DNA of 64,000 bases from Candidatus Hydrogenedentota bacterium (lineage in GTDB: Bacteria; Hydrogenedentota; Hydrogenedentia; Hydrogenedentales; JAEUWI01), in NCBI GenBank assembly GCA_019637335.1, contig JAHBVV010000005.1:210366-274365 (forward strand), written 5' to 3'. Shown here piece by piece: positions 1-8,479 of this stretch. Under the pieces are notes generated by a model that made no database searches, was not told the DNA's origin, and saw nothing but the letters and a program-made list of their open reading frames with translations. The position numbers and the translations under genes were made by a program. Numbering within the stretch: position 1 is the stretch's first letter; every line of letters starts with the position of its first letter.

Positions 1-174
1 CTGGAACGGAACCGGCATGGTATCGTGAACGGGGAGGGCCGGGAGCATGTGTTTGCGCACCTGCGCCATTTCCTGGACCGCGCGCCGGCGCACGGAATCA
101 GCAACCTGGCGGGCCCGGCATCCGCGGAAGCAAACAATGAATACTGCGAAAGCCCGACCTGGGGAATTCGTTGA
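1..174 (+). CDS. 3' end of a truncated gene, possibly alpha/beta hydrolase
   Basis: The window opens inside a reading frame; its last 57 codons run to a TGA at 172-174. The segment GREHVFAHLRHFLDR resembles the last helix of serine-aminopeptidase-like alpha/beta hydrolases, but no catalytic residue lies in this fragment, so the family is a guess. After the stop come two TTGACA hexamers (171-176 and 181-186) that could be -35 boxes for the next gene; I could not pair either with a well-spaced -10 box. Confidence 0.45.
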   Translation: MERNRHGIVNGEGREHVFAHLRHFLDRAPAHGISNLAGPASAEANNEYCESPTWGIR

Positions 175-369
175 CACATCTTGACACCTTATGTTACCGT
201 GATCACTGGATTTAGCGCGGTCGCAGCCGAAAAGGAACGAGCGCTTTTATTAGTTTCGATGCATTGATTGCGCCCGCATGCGCTATTGGGGTAGAGCATG
301 TTAACTGGGCCTTGGCGCCCGCAGCCCGCGTCAGCCGAATTGGCCGGGGATTAATGGACAAGGACTATC

Positions 370-2067
370 ATGACTCGTACATCGCAATTCCTTCGGTTAG
401 CTGTCATTGTGGCGACGATAGCCGCCGTCGCCCATACCCACGCGTGGGGTCCGCGGGCGCAACGCACCATTACCGGCATGGCAATCCAGGTCATTCAGGG
501 TAAGTTCCCCGGGACGTTTCGCCCGGGCGACGCCAACTATGAGCGCGATGTCCTGAAGGGGGCCGAAGCCGGATGGCGCAGCCTGGACGCCAGCAACATG
601 GTCCGCTCGACGGACGATGCGATCCAGCTTGTGGCCGCCCAGATTCAACTGCTGTCGAAAGCCCGGACCTATGGCTCGGGCTCTTATTTTGCCTACCGTC
701 TCGGGGTGCTGTCGTCGCTGGTCGCCGATATCATGCTGCCCTACGGGCTGGCGTGGACCCCGGAGCAGGAGGCGATGCAGGCGCAAGTTCGCGCGGATAT
801 CGAGAAGCACCTCAATGCCTACAAGTACGCGAGCCACAACACCCGGCGCGTGGATGTGGTGAACGCGCGCGAGTATTTCCAGCAGCGCCTTACCTTCCGC
901 AACGACAACATCATCCTTATCGAGGACGACTACCGCCGCGGGCGCGGTTACAGCGGCTTGCTGAAGGAATCCAGCCAGCAGAATTTCGTCGATGCCGTCG
1001 ACGCGGTCGCCGATGTGTGGTACACGATTCTGGAGGCGGGCACGACGAAGCCCGCGTCCGCGATGTCGGCGAACGACGATATGCTGGCCAACTTCTTCGT
1101 CGACGAAATCGCGTACCAGTTGATGGACAAGCGCAATTTCCACCAGGCGGGCGCGGTCTACGAGAATCTTGCCGCGCTCAATTCGACCAACCCGGCCATT
1201 TACGAGGAAGTGGGTGACCTCTACTACGCGTTCGAGACGCGCCAGAGCGCCGAGCGGAGTATCCGCGAATGGCGGATCGCGTACGAGCTCGGGGGCGCCA
1301 ACCGCGACGCCGTGGCGAGGAAGATATCGGACCACTTCCTCCGGGAAGGCCGCGAATACCTGGAGCTTGCGGACGAGAAGGGCAAGGGCGAGACCGAGCT
1401 TCCCTCCGCGCTGGCCGCGTTTAAACAGGCGCTTCAGTACAACTGGACAAGCCAGGCGGCGGCGGACCTCATCAAGGACACCAACAAGCGGATCGCGGAG
1501 CGCAACGAGCGCCGCGAAATGACGGTCAGCATTATCGCCAAGGCGGATCAGATCCGCGAGGAATCGGACAACCTGGTGACGGCGGGCAACTTCGGCAACG
1601 CCATTCCGAATTACCGCAAGGCCGCGGAAATCCTGAACGCGGTCGATGATGAGTTCACGGACCAGAATGAAATCGCACAACAGCGTAAGCAGGCGATAAA
1701 CAAGAGCATCAGTACGGCCATCTCCAACGTGCAGTCTCTCGCGAGCGACGCGATTGAAGAGGGCGAGCGCCTGGAGGAACAGCACAAGTACGACGAGGCG
1801 GAAAAGGCCTATGCCCGCGTGGCGTCGCTGGTGTCCGTCATTCCGGACGACCACACGAACACCACGACTCAGGACAAGCGCGACATCATCGCGCTGGCCG
1901 AGAAGAAGCTGGCCGAAGTGAAGACCAACAAGCAGCGCTGGGAAGCCTCGCAGCAGAACCAGCCCGGCGGCGCTCCCGCCGCGGGCGGTCTTGGCGCACC
2001 GGCGGCGGGCGCCCCGGCCCCGGCCCTGGGCGGCGGCGGCGGAGGTCGCGCCCGCGGTCGCGACTGA
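370..2067 (+). CDS. exported protein with degenerate S1/P1-nuclease-like N-terminus and TPR-like repeats
   Basis: 565 aa. Residues 1-25 are a signal peptide ending near AHTHA, so the protein is exported. The mature start (WGPRAQRTITGMAIQVI) and the later stretch FAYRLGVLSSLVADIMLPYG recall the zinc phospholipase C / S1-P1 nuclease fold (WG..H..I..A and LG...HY..D...P.H), but most expected His ligands are replaced; a Trp and an Asp remain. From about residue 240 it is helical and TPR-like (QAGAVYENLAALN, NAIPNYRKAAEILNAV, YDEAEKAYARVASLV), and it ends in a Gly/Ala/Pro-rich tail. The role is unknown; it may be a protein-interaction scaffold that kept an inactive nuclease fold. It stands alone and is closed by a strong terminator. 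Confidence 0.85.
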   Translation: MTRTSQFLRLAVIVATIAAVAHTHAWGPRAQRTITGMAIQVIQGKFPGTFRPGDANYERDVLKGAEAGWRSLDASNMVRSTDDAIQLVAAQIQLLSKARTYGSGSYFAYRLGVLSSLVADIMLPYGLAWTPEQEAMQAQVRADIEKHLNAYKYASHNTRRVDVVNAREYFQQRLTFRNDNIILIEDDYRRGRGYSGLLKESSQQNFVDAVDAVADVWYTILEAGTTKPASAMSANDDMLANFFVDEIAYQLMDKRNFHQAGAVYENLAALNSTNPAIYEEVGDLYYAFETRQSAERSIREWRIAYELGGANRDAVARKISDHFLREGREYLELADEKGKGETELPSALAAFKQALQYNWTSQAAADLIKDTNKRIAERNERREMTVSIIAKADQIREESDNLVTAGNFGNAIPNYRKAAEILNAVDDEFTDQNEIAQQRKQAINKSISTAISNVQSLASDAIEEGERLEEQHKYDEAEKAYARVASLVSVIPDDHTNTTTQDKRDIIALAEKKLAEVKTNKQRWEASQQNQPGGAPAAGGLGAPAAGAPAPALGGGGGGRARGRD

Positions 2068-2090
2068 TCACCGCGGAAAGATTGTAATAA

Positions 2091-2128
2091 CGCCCCCGGC
2101 GGATTCGGTATCCGCCGGGGGCGTTTTT
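2091..2128 (+). terminator. Rho-independent terminator
   Basis: A perfect 13-bp stem (CGCCCCCGGCGGA / TCCGCCGGGGGCG) with a 7-nt loop is followed at once by TTTTT, 23 bp after the stop codon of the exported TPR-like protein. It is the clearest intrinsic terminator in the window. Confidence 0.92.
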
Positions 2129-2176
2129 CTCGCGCCGTCCCAATGCTGCCGGCGACGTTGTGCTGGCCGCGCCGCC

Positions 2177-2797
2177 CTACTTCCCGGCCATATAACTGGT
2201 GATCAGGCAGCGGTACGATGGCAGGTGATTCGAGAAGAGCGCACCGAGGCCCTCGACGTCATTGCGCCAGTCCCGGTGCAGCTCGCACGCCGCGCCGAAC
2301 CAGGTCAACAGTTGCGCGCCGGCGGATTCCATGCGCGACCAGGCGGCGTCCCGCGTGGTCTTGTTAAAGGTGCCGGAGGCATCGGTAACGATGAACACGT
2401 CGTAACCCTCCTCCAGGGCCGACAGTGCGGGAAAGGCAACGCAAACTTCGGTGACGATGCCGGCGATCAGCAGTTGCTTTTTCCCGGTCGCTTTCACGGC
2501 ATCGACAAAATCCGGGTTGTCCCAGGCGTTAATCTGGCCCGGACGGGCGATATACGGGGCATTGGGAAACATCTGCTTCAATTCGGGAACCAACGGGCCG
2601 TTGGGACCATCCTCGAAGCTTGTCGTCAGAATCGTCGGCAGCTGGAAATAGGCCGCACTGTCGGCCAGGGCCAGCACGTTGTTCTTGAAGTCGTCCGGCG
2701 AGAAATCGTGAACGAGGTTGGTCAATCCGGATTGGTGATCGACCAGCAGGACGGCGACATCGTCCTTGTCAAGGCGGCGGTAGGTGTACTTGCTCAT
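2177..2797 (-). CDS. ycaC: isochorismatase-family cysteine hydrolase, YcaC type
   Basis: 206 aa, the usual YcaC length. The sequence follows E. coli YcaC closely along its whole length: AVLLVDHQSGL with the catalytic Asp near residue 17, LPTILTTSFEDGPNGPLVPE, YIARPGQINAWDNPDF, and TEVCVAFPALSALEEG with the nucleophilic Cys. The physiological substrate of YcaC-type hydrolases is not settled. I chose the ATG at 2797 because AAAGGAA lies 8 nt upstream and the family starts there; the frame stays open 43 codons further upstream without homology. The gene diverges from an HxlR regulator, which probably controls it, an arrangement common for small redox or detoxification enzymes. Confidence 0.93.
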   Translation of the reverse strand: MSKYTYRRLDKDDVAVLLVDHQSGLTNLVHDFSPDDFKNNVLALADSAAYFQLPTILTTSFEDGPNGPLVPELKQMFPNAPYIARPGQINAWDNPDFVDAVKATGKKQLLIAGIVTEVCVAFPALSALEEGYDVFIVTDASGTFNKTTRDAAWSRMESAGAQLLTWFGAACELHRDWRNDVEGLGALFSNHLPSYRCLITSYMAGK

Positions 2798-2847
2798 AGG
2801 GTGTTCCTTTCTTGAGTCTGCCTGCCCAAAACGTTGATATACGCACC

Positions 2848-2892
2848 CTATGTCAGGTACATACACTATGTCAATAACGTACATTTTTGTAC
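2848..2892. promoter_or_regulatory. putative HxlR operator region between ycaC and hxlR
   Basis: This AT-rich 127-bp divergent spacer contains an inverted repeat GTACA-N4-TGTAC (2879-2892) and two direct CTATGTCA copies (2848-2855 and 2866-2873) 18 bp apart, about two helical turns. Such spacing suits a dimeric winged-helix regulator. Binding by the adjacent HxlR protein is inferred from position only. Confidence 0.45.
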
Positions 2893-2924
2893 TAAAGTAT
2901 CCTGGAGGATAGTAGGAGGCTTCC

Positions 2925-3257
2925 ATGACGGCGCCAAGTCGAAAGTCCGTGGGCTGCCCCGTCGAAACGACGCTGGCAATCGTCGGTGGGCGTTGGAAAG
3001 TCCTGGTGTTGCATCACTTGCTACAGGGAACCAGGCGCTTCGCCGAATTGCACCGCCAACTTGCCGGGATTTCACACAGGACGCTGACCAAGCAGCTGCG
3101 CGAGTTGGAATCCGCGGGCATAATTCACCGGGAGGTTTACCCGGTGGTTCCGCCGAAAGTGGAGTATTCTCTCACGGCGCTGGGCCGATCGCTGGAGCCG
3201 GTGCTTATGGCGATGCACCGCTGGGGCGAGGACTATGAGCGGCGGCGGGATCCGTGA
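2925..3257 (+). CDS. HxlR-family winged-helix transcriptional regulator
   Basis: 110 aa, a single HxlR (MarR-like winged helix) domain with the diagnostic CPVETTLAIVGGRWKVLVLHHL start, the recognition region FAELHRQLAGISHRTLTKQL, and the wing LTALGRSLEPVL. The single Cys at residue 11 matches the Cys that some HxlR members (HypR, QorR type) use to sense electrophiles or disulfide stress. The start is fixed by AGGAGG 5 nt upstream. It is transcribed away from the YcaC-type hydrolase gene across a short AT-rich spacer with an inverted repeat, so it is likely both autoregulator and regulator of that gene. Confidence 0.92.
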   Translation: MTAPSRKSVGCPVETTLAIVGGRWKVLVLHHLLQGTRRFAELHRQLAGISHRTLTKQLRELESAGIIHREVYPVVPPKVEYSLTALGRSLEPVLMAMHRWGEDYERRRDP

Positions 3258-3331
3258 AAGGGGGCCGTGCTGTGCGCTGTTGGCGACTATTGATACCGCC
3301 GCGGCGCTGGCCGCCGGCTGGCGCTCCGGCG

Positions 3332-4990
3332 CTACGCGGCGGTGCGTTGGAGGATTTCGAGGATTCGCTGTTCGCGGGTGACGAGGAGATCGCCGGCGTG
3401 GCGGAGTGCGGCGGGGTAGGCGGCGAGCGCCATGGCGACAAAGAGGGCGGAGAGCAAGACGCCGGCGGGCGCGTTTTCCAGGCCCCACCGCGCGGCGATG
3501 GCGTCGGCGGCGAAACAGAGCCCGGAGGGAAGCAGGAGCAGGCCAATAACCAATGGCATGACGATGGTCATAAGGAGCGAGCGGGACTTCTGCCCCTGCA
3601 TCATGTTTCGCCCCATGGCGAAGGGGGCATAGATGGACAGGAAGGAGCCGGCCAGCGCGAAGAGGGTGAAGAGGAGCACGATCTGCAGGAGCGCGGTGGC
3701 GGCGGTGGCGGGCGGCAGGCCAAAGTACCAGCTGCCGCCGAGGGCGAAGATCAGGCCCAGGCCGCCGGCCAGCGGGAGCAGGGCGATGTGGTAGGCGAGG
3801 AGGACGCGGTGGCGCGGGATCGGCAATAGCATGATGGTGCGGAAGCCGCGCGTGTCCGCGCCGAACAGATTGAAGAAGAAGCTGCTGAAGAGGAAGAACG
3901 GCCACATCACGACGAGGATGGGCATGCCCAGATCGCGCCCGGACATGGCGGACTGGCTTTTCAGCGCGGCCAGCAGAATAATGATGCCGAAGGGGGCCAG
4001 CATCATCGCGCGCATGTGCGGGTGGCGCACGAAATTCAGAAAGGCGGCGATAGCGAGCGCGGCGGTGTCCTCGGCGAGGCCGGGGATCCTGCGCGCGGTC
4101 ATCGGGAGCTTCCGTCCGGCGGTGGAGGGTGCCCCCTGGTGCTGGCCCGCGCCAAAGCAGTAGCGGAGGGTGGTCCGGTAGGCGCGGTGGTAGCCCAGCA
4201 GGGCGAGGGCGGCCAGACCGGCAATGGGCGCGGCGCTTGCGGTCTGGGAATGGCCCATTCCGGCCAGCGCGATTGCTATCCAGCCGGTCGGGAGCAGTTG
4301 CGAGGCCCGCGCCACCCGCGCCTGTTGCTCCGGCGCCCCGAGCCATTGGAGCAGGGCTTCCGCGGAGCGCCCGCCAATCATGCTCTGGCTCAGCAGGAGG
4401 GGCATAAACCCGGTCACCATGAAGAGCACGGGCAGAACGCTCAGCAGGACGCGGCGCCGGCGCTTGTCGGCCATCCAGACGGCCATCTGGCCGCGGAGGC
4501 AGTAGCCCCAGGCCGACACGGCGAGAAAGAAGACGGTTGCGGCGAGGTATCCGGCCAGGTAGCCGCCGCCCCGCGCCGATCCGATGCCCGTGACCAGGCC
4601 GGCGGCGGCGGCGACGTAGAAGAGGGACGGGAACGTGAAGAGGGACACCACGAAATTGAGGAGATTGATGGCGGCCAGGGGAACGGGGAAGTGGAGCATT
4701 TTTCGAATGTCGATGACGTCGGAGCGCTGCATTTCGAAGGCGAAACTCCAGAACCATACGAGCACGTAGAGGAGGGCGAGCAGGTGGAGAAGGAGCAGTT
4801 GCATGGCGTGCGGCTGCCGGGGCAGCCAGGCCGCGCCGGCGAGGTAGAAGAAGGCGCCGAGCACCCCGGAGAAGAGCGCGGCCCCAGCCACCACGGCGCC
4901 GATGAGGAAGACGGCGACGAGCTTGCCACGCGTCATGGTGTTGCGCGCGAGGTGAAATTGCAGCAGGAGCAGCGCGAGCAGGTACCGCAT
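3332..4990 (-). CDS. multi-spanning ABC transporter permease
   Basis: 552 aa with about 12 hydrophobic segments and no soluble domain. Its ATG overlaps the stop codon of the ATPase gene (4990-4992, ATGA), so the two are translationally coupled and this is the membrane partner of that ATPase. Size and two-halves topology fit large ABC-2-type exporters, where one polypeptide carries both membrane halves. Basic clusters such as DKRRRRV between helices mark cytoplasmic loops. The substrate cannot be told from sequence. It ends near the HxlR gene in convergent orientation with no clear terminator between them. Confidence 0.85.
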   Translation of the reverse strand: MRYLLALLLLQFHLARNTMTRGKLVAVFLIGAVVAGAALFSGVLGAFFYLAGAAWLPRQPHAMQLLLLHLLALLYVLVWFWSFAFEMQRSDVIDIRKMLHFPVPLAAINLLNFVVSLFTFPSLFYVAAAAGLVTGIGSARGGGYLAGYLAATVFFLAVSAWGYCLRGQMAVWMADKRRRRVLLSVLPVLFMVTGFMPLLLSQSMIGGRSAEALLQWLGAPEQQARVARASQLLPTGWIAIALAGMGHSQTASAAPIAGLAALALLGYHRAYRTTLRYCFGAGQHQGAPSTAGRKLPMTARRIPGLAEDTAALAIAAFLNFVRHPHMRAMMLAPFGIIILLAALKSQSAMSGRDLGMPILVVMWPFFLFSSFFFNLFGADTRGFRTIMLLPIPRHRVLLAYHIALLPLAGGLGLIFALGGSWYFGLPPATAATALLQIVLLFTLFALAGSFLSIYAPFAMGRNMMQGQKSRSLLMTIVMPLVIGLLLLPSGLCFAADAIAARWGLENAPAGVLLSALFVAMALAAYPAALRHAGDLLVTREQRILEILQRTAA

Positions 4991-5751
4991 CAGGGTGCCG
5001 TTCTGGCGAGCCAGGAGAGGCCCTGGGGCGTCTCCTCGCGGCCGACGATGCGCACGAAGCGTGTTTCCAGGGATTCGCCGGCGGCGACGTCGGCGAGCGC
5101 GCCCTGGGCGATGAGGCGGCCCTCGTGGATGATGCCGACGTGGGTGCAGAGCTGCTCGACGATGGCCAGGATATGCGAGGTGAGGAAGATGGTCCGGCCG
5201 CGGGCGGTCATCTGAAGCAGGACGTCCTTTATCGTGCGGGATGCGACGGCGTCGATGCCTTCGAAGGGTTCGTCAAGGAAGAGCAGGTCGGGATCGTGGA
5301 TGAGCGCCGCGGCGAGCGCGATCTTCTTCTTCATGCCGTGAGAGAATTCGAGAATAAGGGTCCGGTTGGCGTCCGCCAGGCCCAGGAGGGCGAGCAGCTC
5401 TTCCGCACGCGCGATCGCGACGGCGCGCGGCAACTTATACATGCGCCCGACGAAGGCCAGGTACTCGCGGGCGGTGAGGTTTTCGAAGACGCAGAGGTCT
5501 TCTGGGACGACGCCGATGCGGCGTTTGATCTGGAGCGGGTGGCGCCGAAGGGAGTGGCCGAGGATGCGGGCGTCGCCGGATGTGGGCGCAACGATGCCGG
5601 TGAGCATTTTGATGGTGGTGGACTTGCCGGCGCCGTTGGGGCCGAGAAAGCCGTAGAAACAGCCGCGCCGGACCTGTAGATCGAGATCCGCGACGGCCAC
5701 GGTGTCGCCGTAGGTCTTTTGCAGCTTGAAAGTTTCGATGCACTGATCCAT
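4990..5751 (-). CDS. ABC transporter ATP-binding protein
   Basis: 253 aa from the ATG at 5751 (MDQCIETFKLQKTYGD). All nucleotide-binding motifs are present: Walker A GPNGAGKST, a short Q-loop region (GVVPEDLCVFENLTAREYL), a divergent signature LEFSHGMKKKIALAAAL in place of LSGGQ, Walker B DLLFLDEPFEGID, and the switch His in FLTSH. Pro-Glu-Asp after the Q-loop and the SHGMKKK signature are typical of ABC-2 exporters of the DrrA/CcmA type. The frame stays open upstream to 6258 through a Pro/Ser-coding minisatellite; I rejected that extension because homology starts at 5751. Coupled to the permease gene downstream. Confidence 0.9.
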   Translation of the reverse strand: MDQCIETFKLQKTYGDTVAVADLDLQVRRGCFYGFLGPNGAGKSTTIKMLTGIVAPTSGDARILGHSLRRHPLQIKRRIGVVPEDLCVFENLTAREYLAFVGRMYKLPRAVAIARAEELLALLGLADANRTLILEFSHGMKKKIALAAALIHDPDLLFLDEPFEGIDAVASRTIKDVLLQMTARGRTIFLTSHILAIVEQLCTHVGIIHEGRLIAQGALADVAAGESLETRFVRIVGREETPQGLSWLARTAP

Positions 5752-5856
5752 GAAGGTTCCCGCCGCATGATTTTGCAGTCGTTGCTCTGGGGAAAGGGTA
5801 GCATTCCGAGGGCGTGGGGATACAGGGGCGGTGGATTTTTTGGGGGGTGGCCGGAG

Positions 5857-6199
5857 GACAGTTGACAGTTGACAGTTGACAGTTGACAGTTGACAGTTGA
5901 CAGGGGACTGGGGACTGGGGACTGGGGGCAGCAGGGACGGCAGGGACGGCAGGGACGGCAGGGACGGCAGGGACGGCAGGGACGGCAGGGACGGCAGGGA
6001 CGGCTGGAACGGCTGGGACGGCTGGGACGGCTGGGACGGCTGGGACGGCTGGGACGGCTGGGACGGCTGGGATGGCTGGGACGGCTGGGACGGCTGGGAC
6101 GGCTGGGACGGCTGGGGCGCTGGGGCGCTGGGGCTGCTGGGGGCGCTGGGGGCGCTGGGGGCGCTGGGGGCGCTGGGGGCGCTGGGGGCGCTGGGGGCG
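5857..6199. repeat. compound minisatellite: five tandem arrays with 7- and 9-bp units
   Basis: Five arrays abut: GACAGTT x 6.7 (5857-5903), GGGGACT x 3 (5903-5923), CAGGGACGG x 8 (5932-6003), CTGGGACGG x about 12 with two variant units (6004-6111), then a short irregular stretch and CTGGGGGCG x 7 (6137-6199). Each 9-bp array differs from the next by one or two bases, as if one unit was repeatedly amplified and mutated. It fills most of the 616-bp gap between the divergent ABC ATPase and oxidoreductase genes. Both strands are largely open; read on the minus strand it would code Pro-Ser-Gln, Pro-Ser-Leu and Ala-Pro-Ser repeats. Confidence 0.95.
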
Positions 6200-6367
6200 G
6201 CATGGAGGGCGGGGAGTGGGCGGTTGGTGGTCTTGTTTTGTGGGGTCTGGTTCGGCAATTGGGATTTCGCTGTGTTATCCTAGGTCCGGCGCGTATCGGG
6301 GGTGGTGGATCCTGTTTCGGTGCGCGCCCTGGTACTCATTGCAACCCACGCGGGAGAAGACTAGACC

Positions 6368-7390
6368 ATGTTTGCCGATAGACAACAACACGTCGCTGCC
6401 GGTGCGCGCGCGTCCATGAACGTGGCGATCATCGGGTGCAGCGGGATGGGACGCATCCACGCGCAGATGGCTGCGAACTGCGGACTGAACATTGCGATCT
6501 GCGCGGATAAATCGAAGAAGGCCGCTTCGGAACTGGCGGCGAAGTATGGCGCGAAGGCGATGACGGATGGCCTGAAGGCAGCGTCGGCGGCGGGCATTGA
6601 CTGCGTGCTGATCGCGACGCCGACGCCGTCGCACCTGATGTTTTTGGAGGCGGCGGCGCAGGCGGGGAAACACATCTTCTGCGAGAAGCCGCTTTGCCGT
6701 ACGGTGGCGGATTGCAAGAAGGCGATCGCGGCGGCGAAGAAGGGGAAGGTGAAGCTGTTTGTGGGGCATGTGGTGCGGTATTTTCACGAATTCGAGGGGA
6801 TGAAGGCGCAGATCGAGGCGGGGAAGGTGGGCGAGCCGGGGTATGTGAAGATCTCCCGGGGCGGCATTTTTCCGGGCGGCCCGGGCAGCTGGTTTGCGGA
6901 TTACGCGGCGAGCGGCGGCGTGACGTTTGACTGCGCGATCCACGACATGGACTGGGTGCGCTATGTGTTTGGCGAGCCGGAGCGGATTTTCTGCCAGGCG
7001 CTGCTGAAGACGAAGCCGCTGCTGGCCGACTATTCGCAGAGCAATATCCGGCTGAAGAACGGGATGATCGCGACGATCCTGGGGACGTGGGCGCACCCGA
7101 GCGGGTTCCGTGTAAAGGCGGAGATCTGCGGGGATGGCGGGATGATCCAGTACGACAGTAACGAGGCGCCGCTGTCGAGCCTGTTCCGCGACACGGGAGA
7201 CGGGCCGAGCATGATCGTGCCGGGCAGCCCGGTGGCGGAGAGCCCGTACCAGCGGGAGTGGGAAGACTTCATCGCGTGGGTGCAGGATGGCCGCGCACCG
7301 CGCGTGACGCCGGAGGACGCGCTGATAGCGGTGAAGATGGCGGAGTCGGCGCTGAAGTCCGCGGCGACGGGCCAGGCGGTCAAGCTTTAG
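6368..7390 (+). CDS. Gfo/Idh/MocA-family oxidoreductase
   Basis: 340 aa. The N-terminal Rossmann fold starts at VAIIGCSGMGRIHAQ (about residue 18); EKPLCRTVADC is the conserved EKP motif contacting nicotinamide and sugar; FDCAIHDMDWVRYVFGEP is the C-terminal signature with its His. Members oxidise or reduce sugars and inositols with NAD(P). The ATG at 6368 has GGGAGAAG about 9 nt upstream; a later ATG at 6416 lacks a ribosome site, so the 16-residue leader is probably real. It lies in the same direction as a second family member 83 bp downstream, and the two may act on successive sugar intermediates. No signal peptide, so cytoplasmic. Confidence 0.92.
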   Translation: MFADRQQHVAAGARASMNVAIIGCSGMGRIHAQMAANCGLNIAICADKSKKAASELAAKYGAKAMTDGLKAASAAGIDCVLIATPTPSHLMFLEAAAQAGKHIFCEKPLCRTVADCKKAIAAAKKGKVKLFVGHVVRYFHEFEGMKAQIEAGKVGEPGYVKISRGGIFPGGPGSWFADYAASGGVTFDCAIHDMDWVRYVFGEPERIFCQALLKTKPLLADYSQSNIRLKNGMIATILGTWAHPSGFRVKAEICGDGGMIQYDSNEAPLSSLFRDTGDGPSMIVPGSPVAESPYQREWEDFIAWVQDGRAPRVTPEDALIAVKMAESALKSAATGQAVKL

Positions 7391-7473
7391 TCAGGCGGTG
7401 GCGTTCCGTTTCTTGAATTGCACGAACAATGGATATCGTGGCGAGATGCGCCACGCAGGGAAGGCCCAATATC

Positions 7474-8457
7474 ATGGCTAAGATTGGAATCATGAGTTTT
7501 GCCCACATGCACGCGCAGAGCTATGCGGCATGTCTGAACGCGCTGCCGCAGGCGGAGCTGGCGGGCATCTGGGACGATGACGCGAAGCGCGGCAAGGAAA
7601 TGGCGAAGGCGTATGGAACACGTTTTACGCCGAACCTGGACGCGTTCCTCGCTGGCGATATGGACGGTGTCATCATTTGCTCGGAGAACGCCAAGCACCG
7701 GGCGATGGTGGAGGCGGCGGCGAAGGCGGGCAAGTGGATTCTCTGCGAGAAGCCGCTGGCTACGACGGTGGCGGACGCGAAGGCGATGATCGCGGCGTGC
7801 AAGAAGGCCGGGGTGGGCCTGGGCACGGCGTTTCCGTGCCGCTTCGCGCCGACGCTGATCGAGGCGCGCAATCAGGTGCGGTCCGGGGCCTTCGGGGAGA
7901 TTCTGGCGATCGCGGCGACGAACCACGGGCAGTGTCCTTTTGGCTGGTTTGTGGATGAGAAACTGGCGGGCGGGGGCGCGACGATGGACCATACGGTGCA
8001 CGTGGCGGACTACCTTCGCTGGATGCTGGGCCGGGAGTTCACGAAGGTGTATTGCGAGAAGGGGAACCTGCTGCACAAGAAGGACTTCAAGACGGACGAC
8101 CTGGGCATGCTCAATCTGGAGATGGAGGGGGGGATCCAGGTATCGCATATTGCGAGCTGGAGCCGTGCGAAGAGCTTCCCCACGTGGGGCGACGTGACCC
8201 TGGAGATCATCGGCACGAAGGGTGTGTTGAATGTCGACGCGTTCAATCAGAAGGTCAACGTGTATAACGACAGCACGATGCGGACGGAGTGGGCGCCTTA
8301 CGGGGACAACCCGGATCTGGGTCTGGTGGGCGATTTCGTGAACGCGGTGGACGAGCGGATCGCGCCGAGTGTGACGGGAGAAGACGGCCTGCGCGCGACG
8401 GAGGTGACGGTGGCGGCGTACAAGTCGGCGAAATCGGGCAAGATGGAGCGGATCTGA
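7474..8457 (+). CDS. Gfo/Idh/MocA-family oxidoreductase
   Basis: 327 aa from the ATG at 7474 (MAKIGIMSFAHMHAQSY). It has the N-terminal nucleotide-binding fold, CEKPLATTVADAKAM (EKP motif) and GGGATMDHTVHVADYLRWM, where the catalytic His expected in this position is present. Upstream in-frame codons from 7429 have no homology and no ribosome site. Sequence similarity to the preceding oxidoreductase is low beyond the family motifs, so this is not a recent tandem duplicate. Probably a cytoplasmic NAD(P)-dependent sugar or polyol dehydrogenase; substrate unknown. A transposed repeat element begins about 20 bp after its stop codon. Confidence 0.92.
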   Translation: MAKIGIMSFAHMHAQSYAACLNALPQAELAGIWDDDAKRGKEMAKAYGTRFTPNLDAFLAGDMDGVIICSENAKHRAMVEAAAKAGKWILCEKPLATTVADAKAMIAACKKAGVGLGTAFPCRFAPTLIEARNQVRSGAFGEILAIAATNHGQCPFGWFVDEKLAGGGATMDHTVHVADYLRWMLGREFTKVYCEKGNLLHKKDFKTDDLGMLNLEMEGGIQVSHIASWSRAKSFPTWGDVTLEIIGTKGVLNVDAFNQKVNVYNDSTMRTEWAPYGDNPDLGLVGDFVNAVDERIAPSVTGEDGLRATEVTVAAYKSAKSGKMERI

Positions 8458-8479
8458 GGCGTAGTCCTTCTCAGGCGGG

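Noticed and set aside
397..1854. A 485-codon minus-strand frame opposite the exported TPR-like protein
   Set aside because: The plus-strand frame has a signal peptide, TPR-like repeats and is followed by a matching terminator, so the minus frame is a shadow.
5857..6199. CRISPR array
   Set aside because: Units of 7-9 bp without spacers; no cas genes in the window.
5752..6258. N-terminal Pro/Ser-rich extension of the ABC ATPase
   Set aside because: The frame is open, but it is low-complexity repeat DNA; ATPase homology begins at 5751. It is mentioned as a finding because it cannot be excluded.
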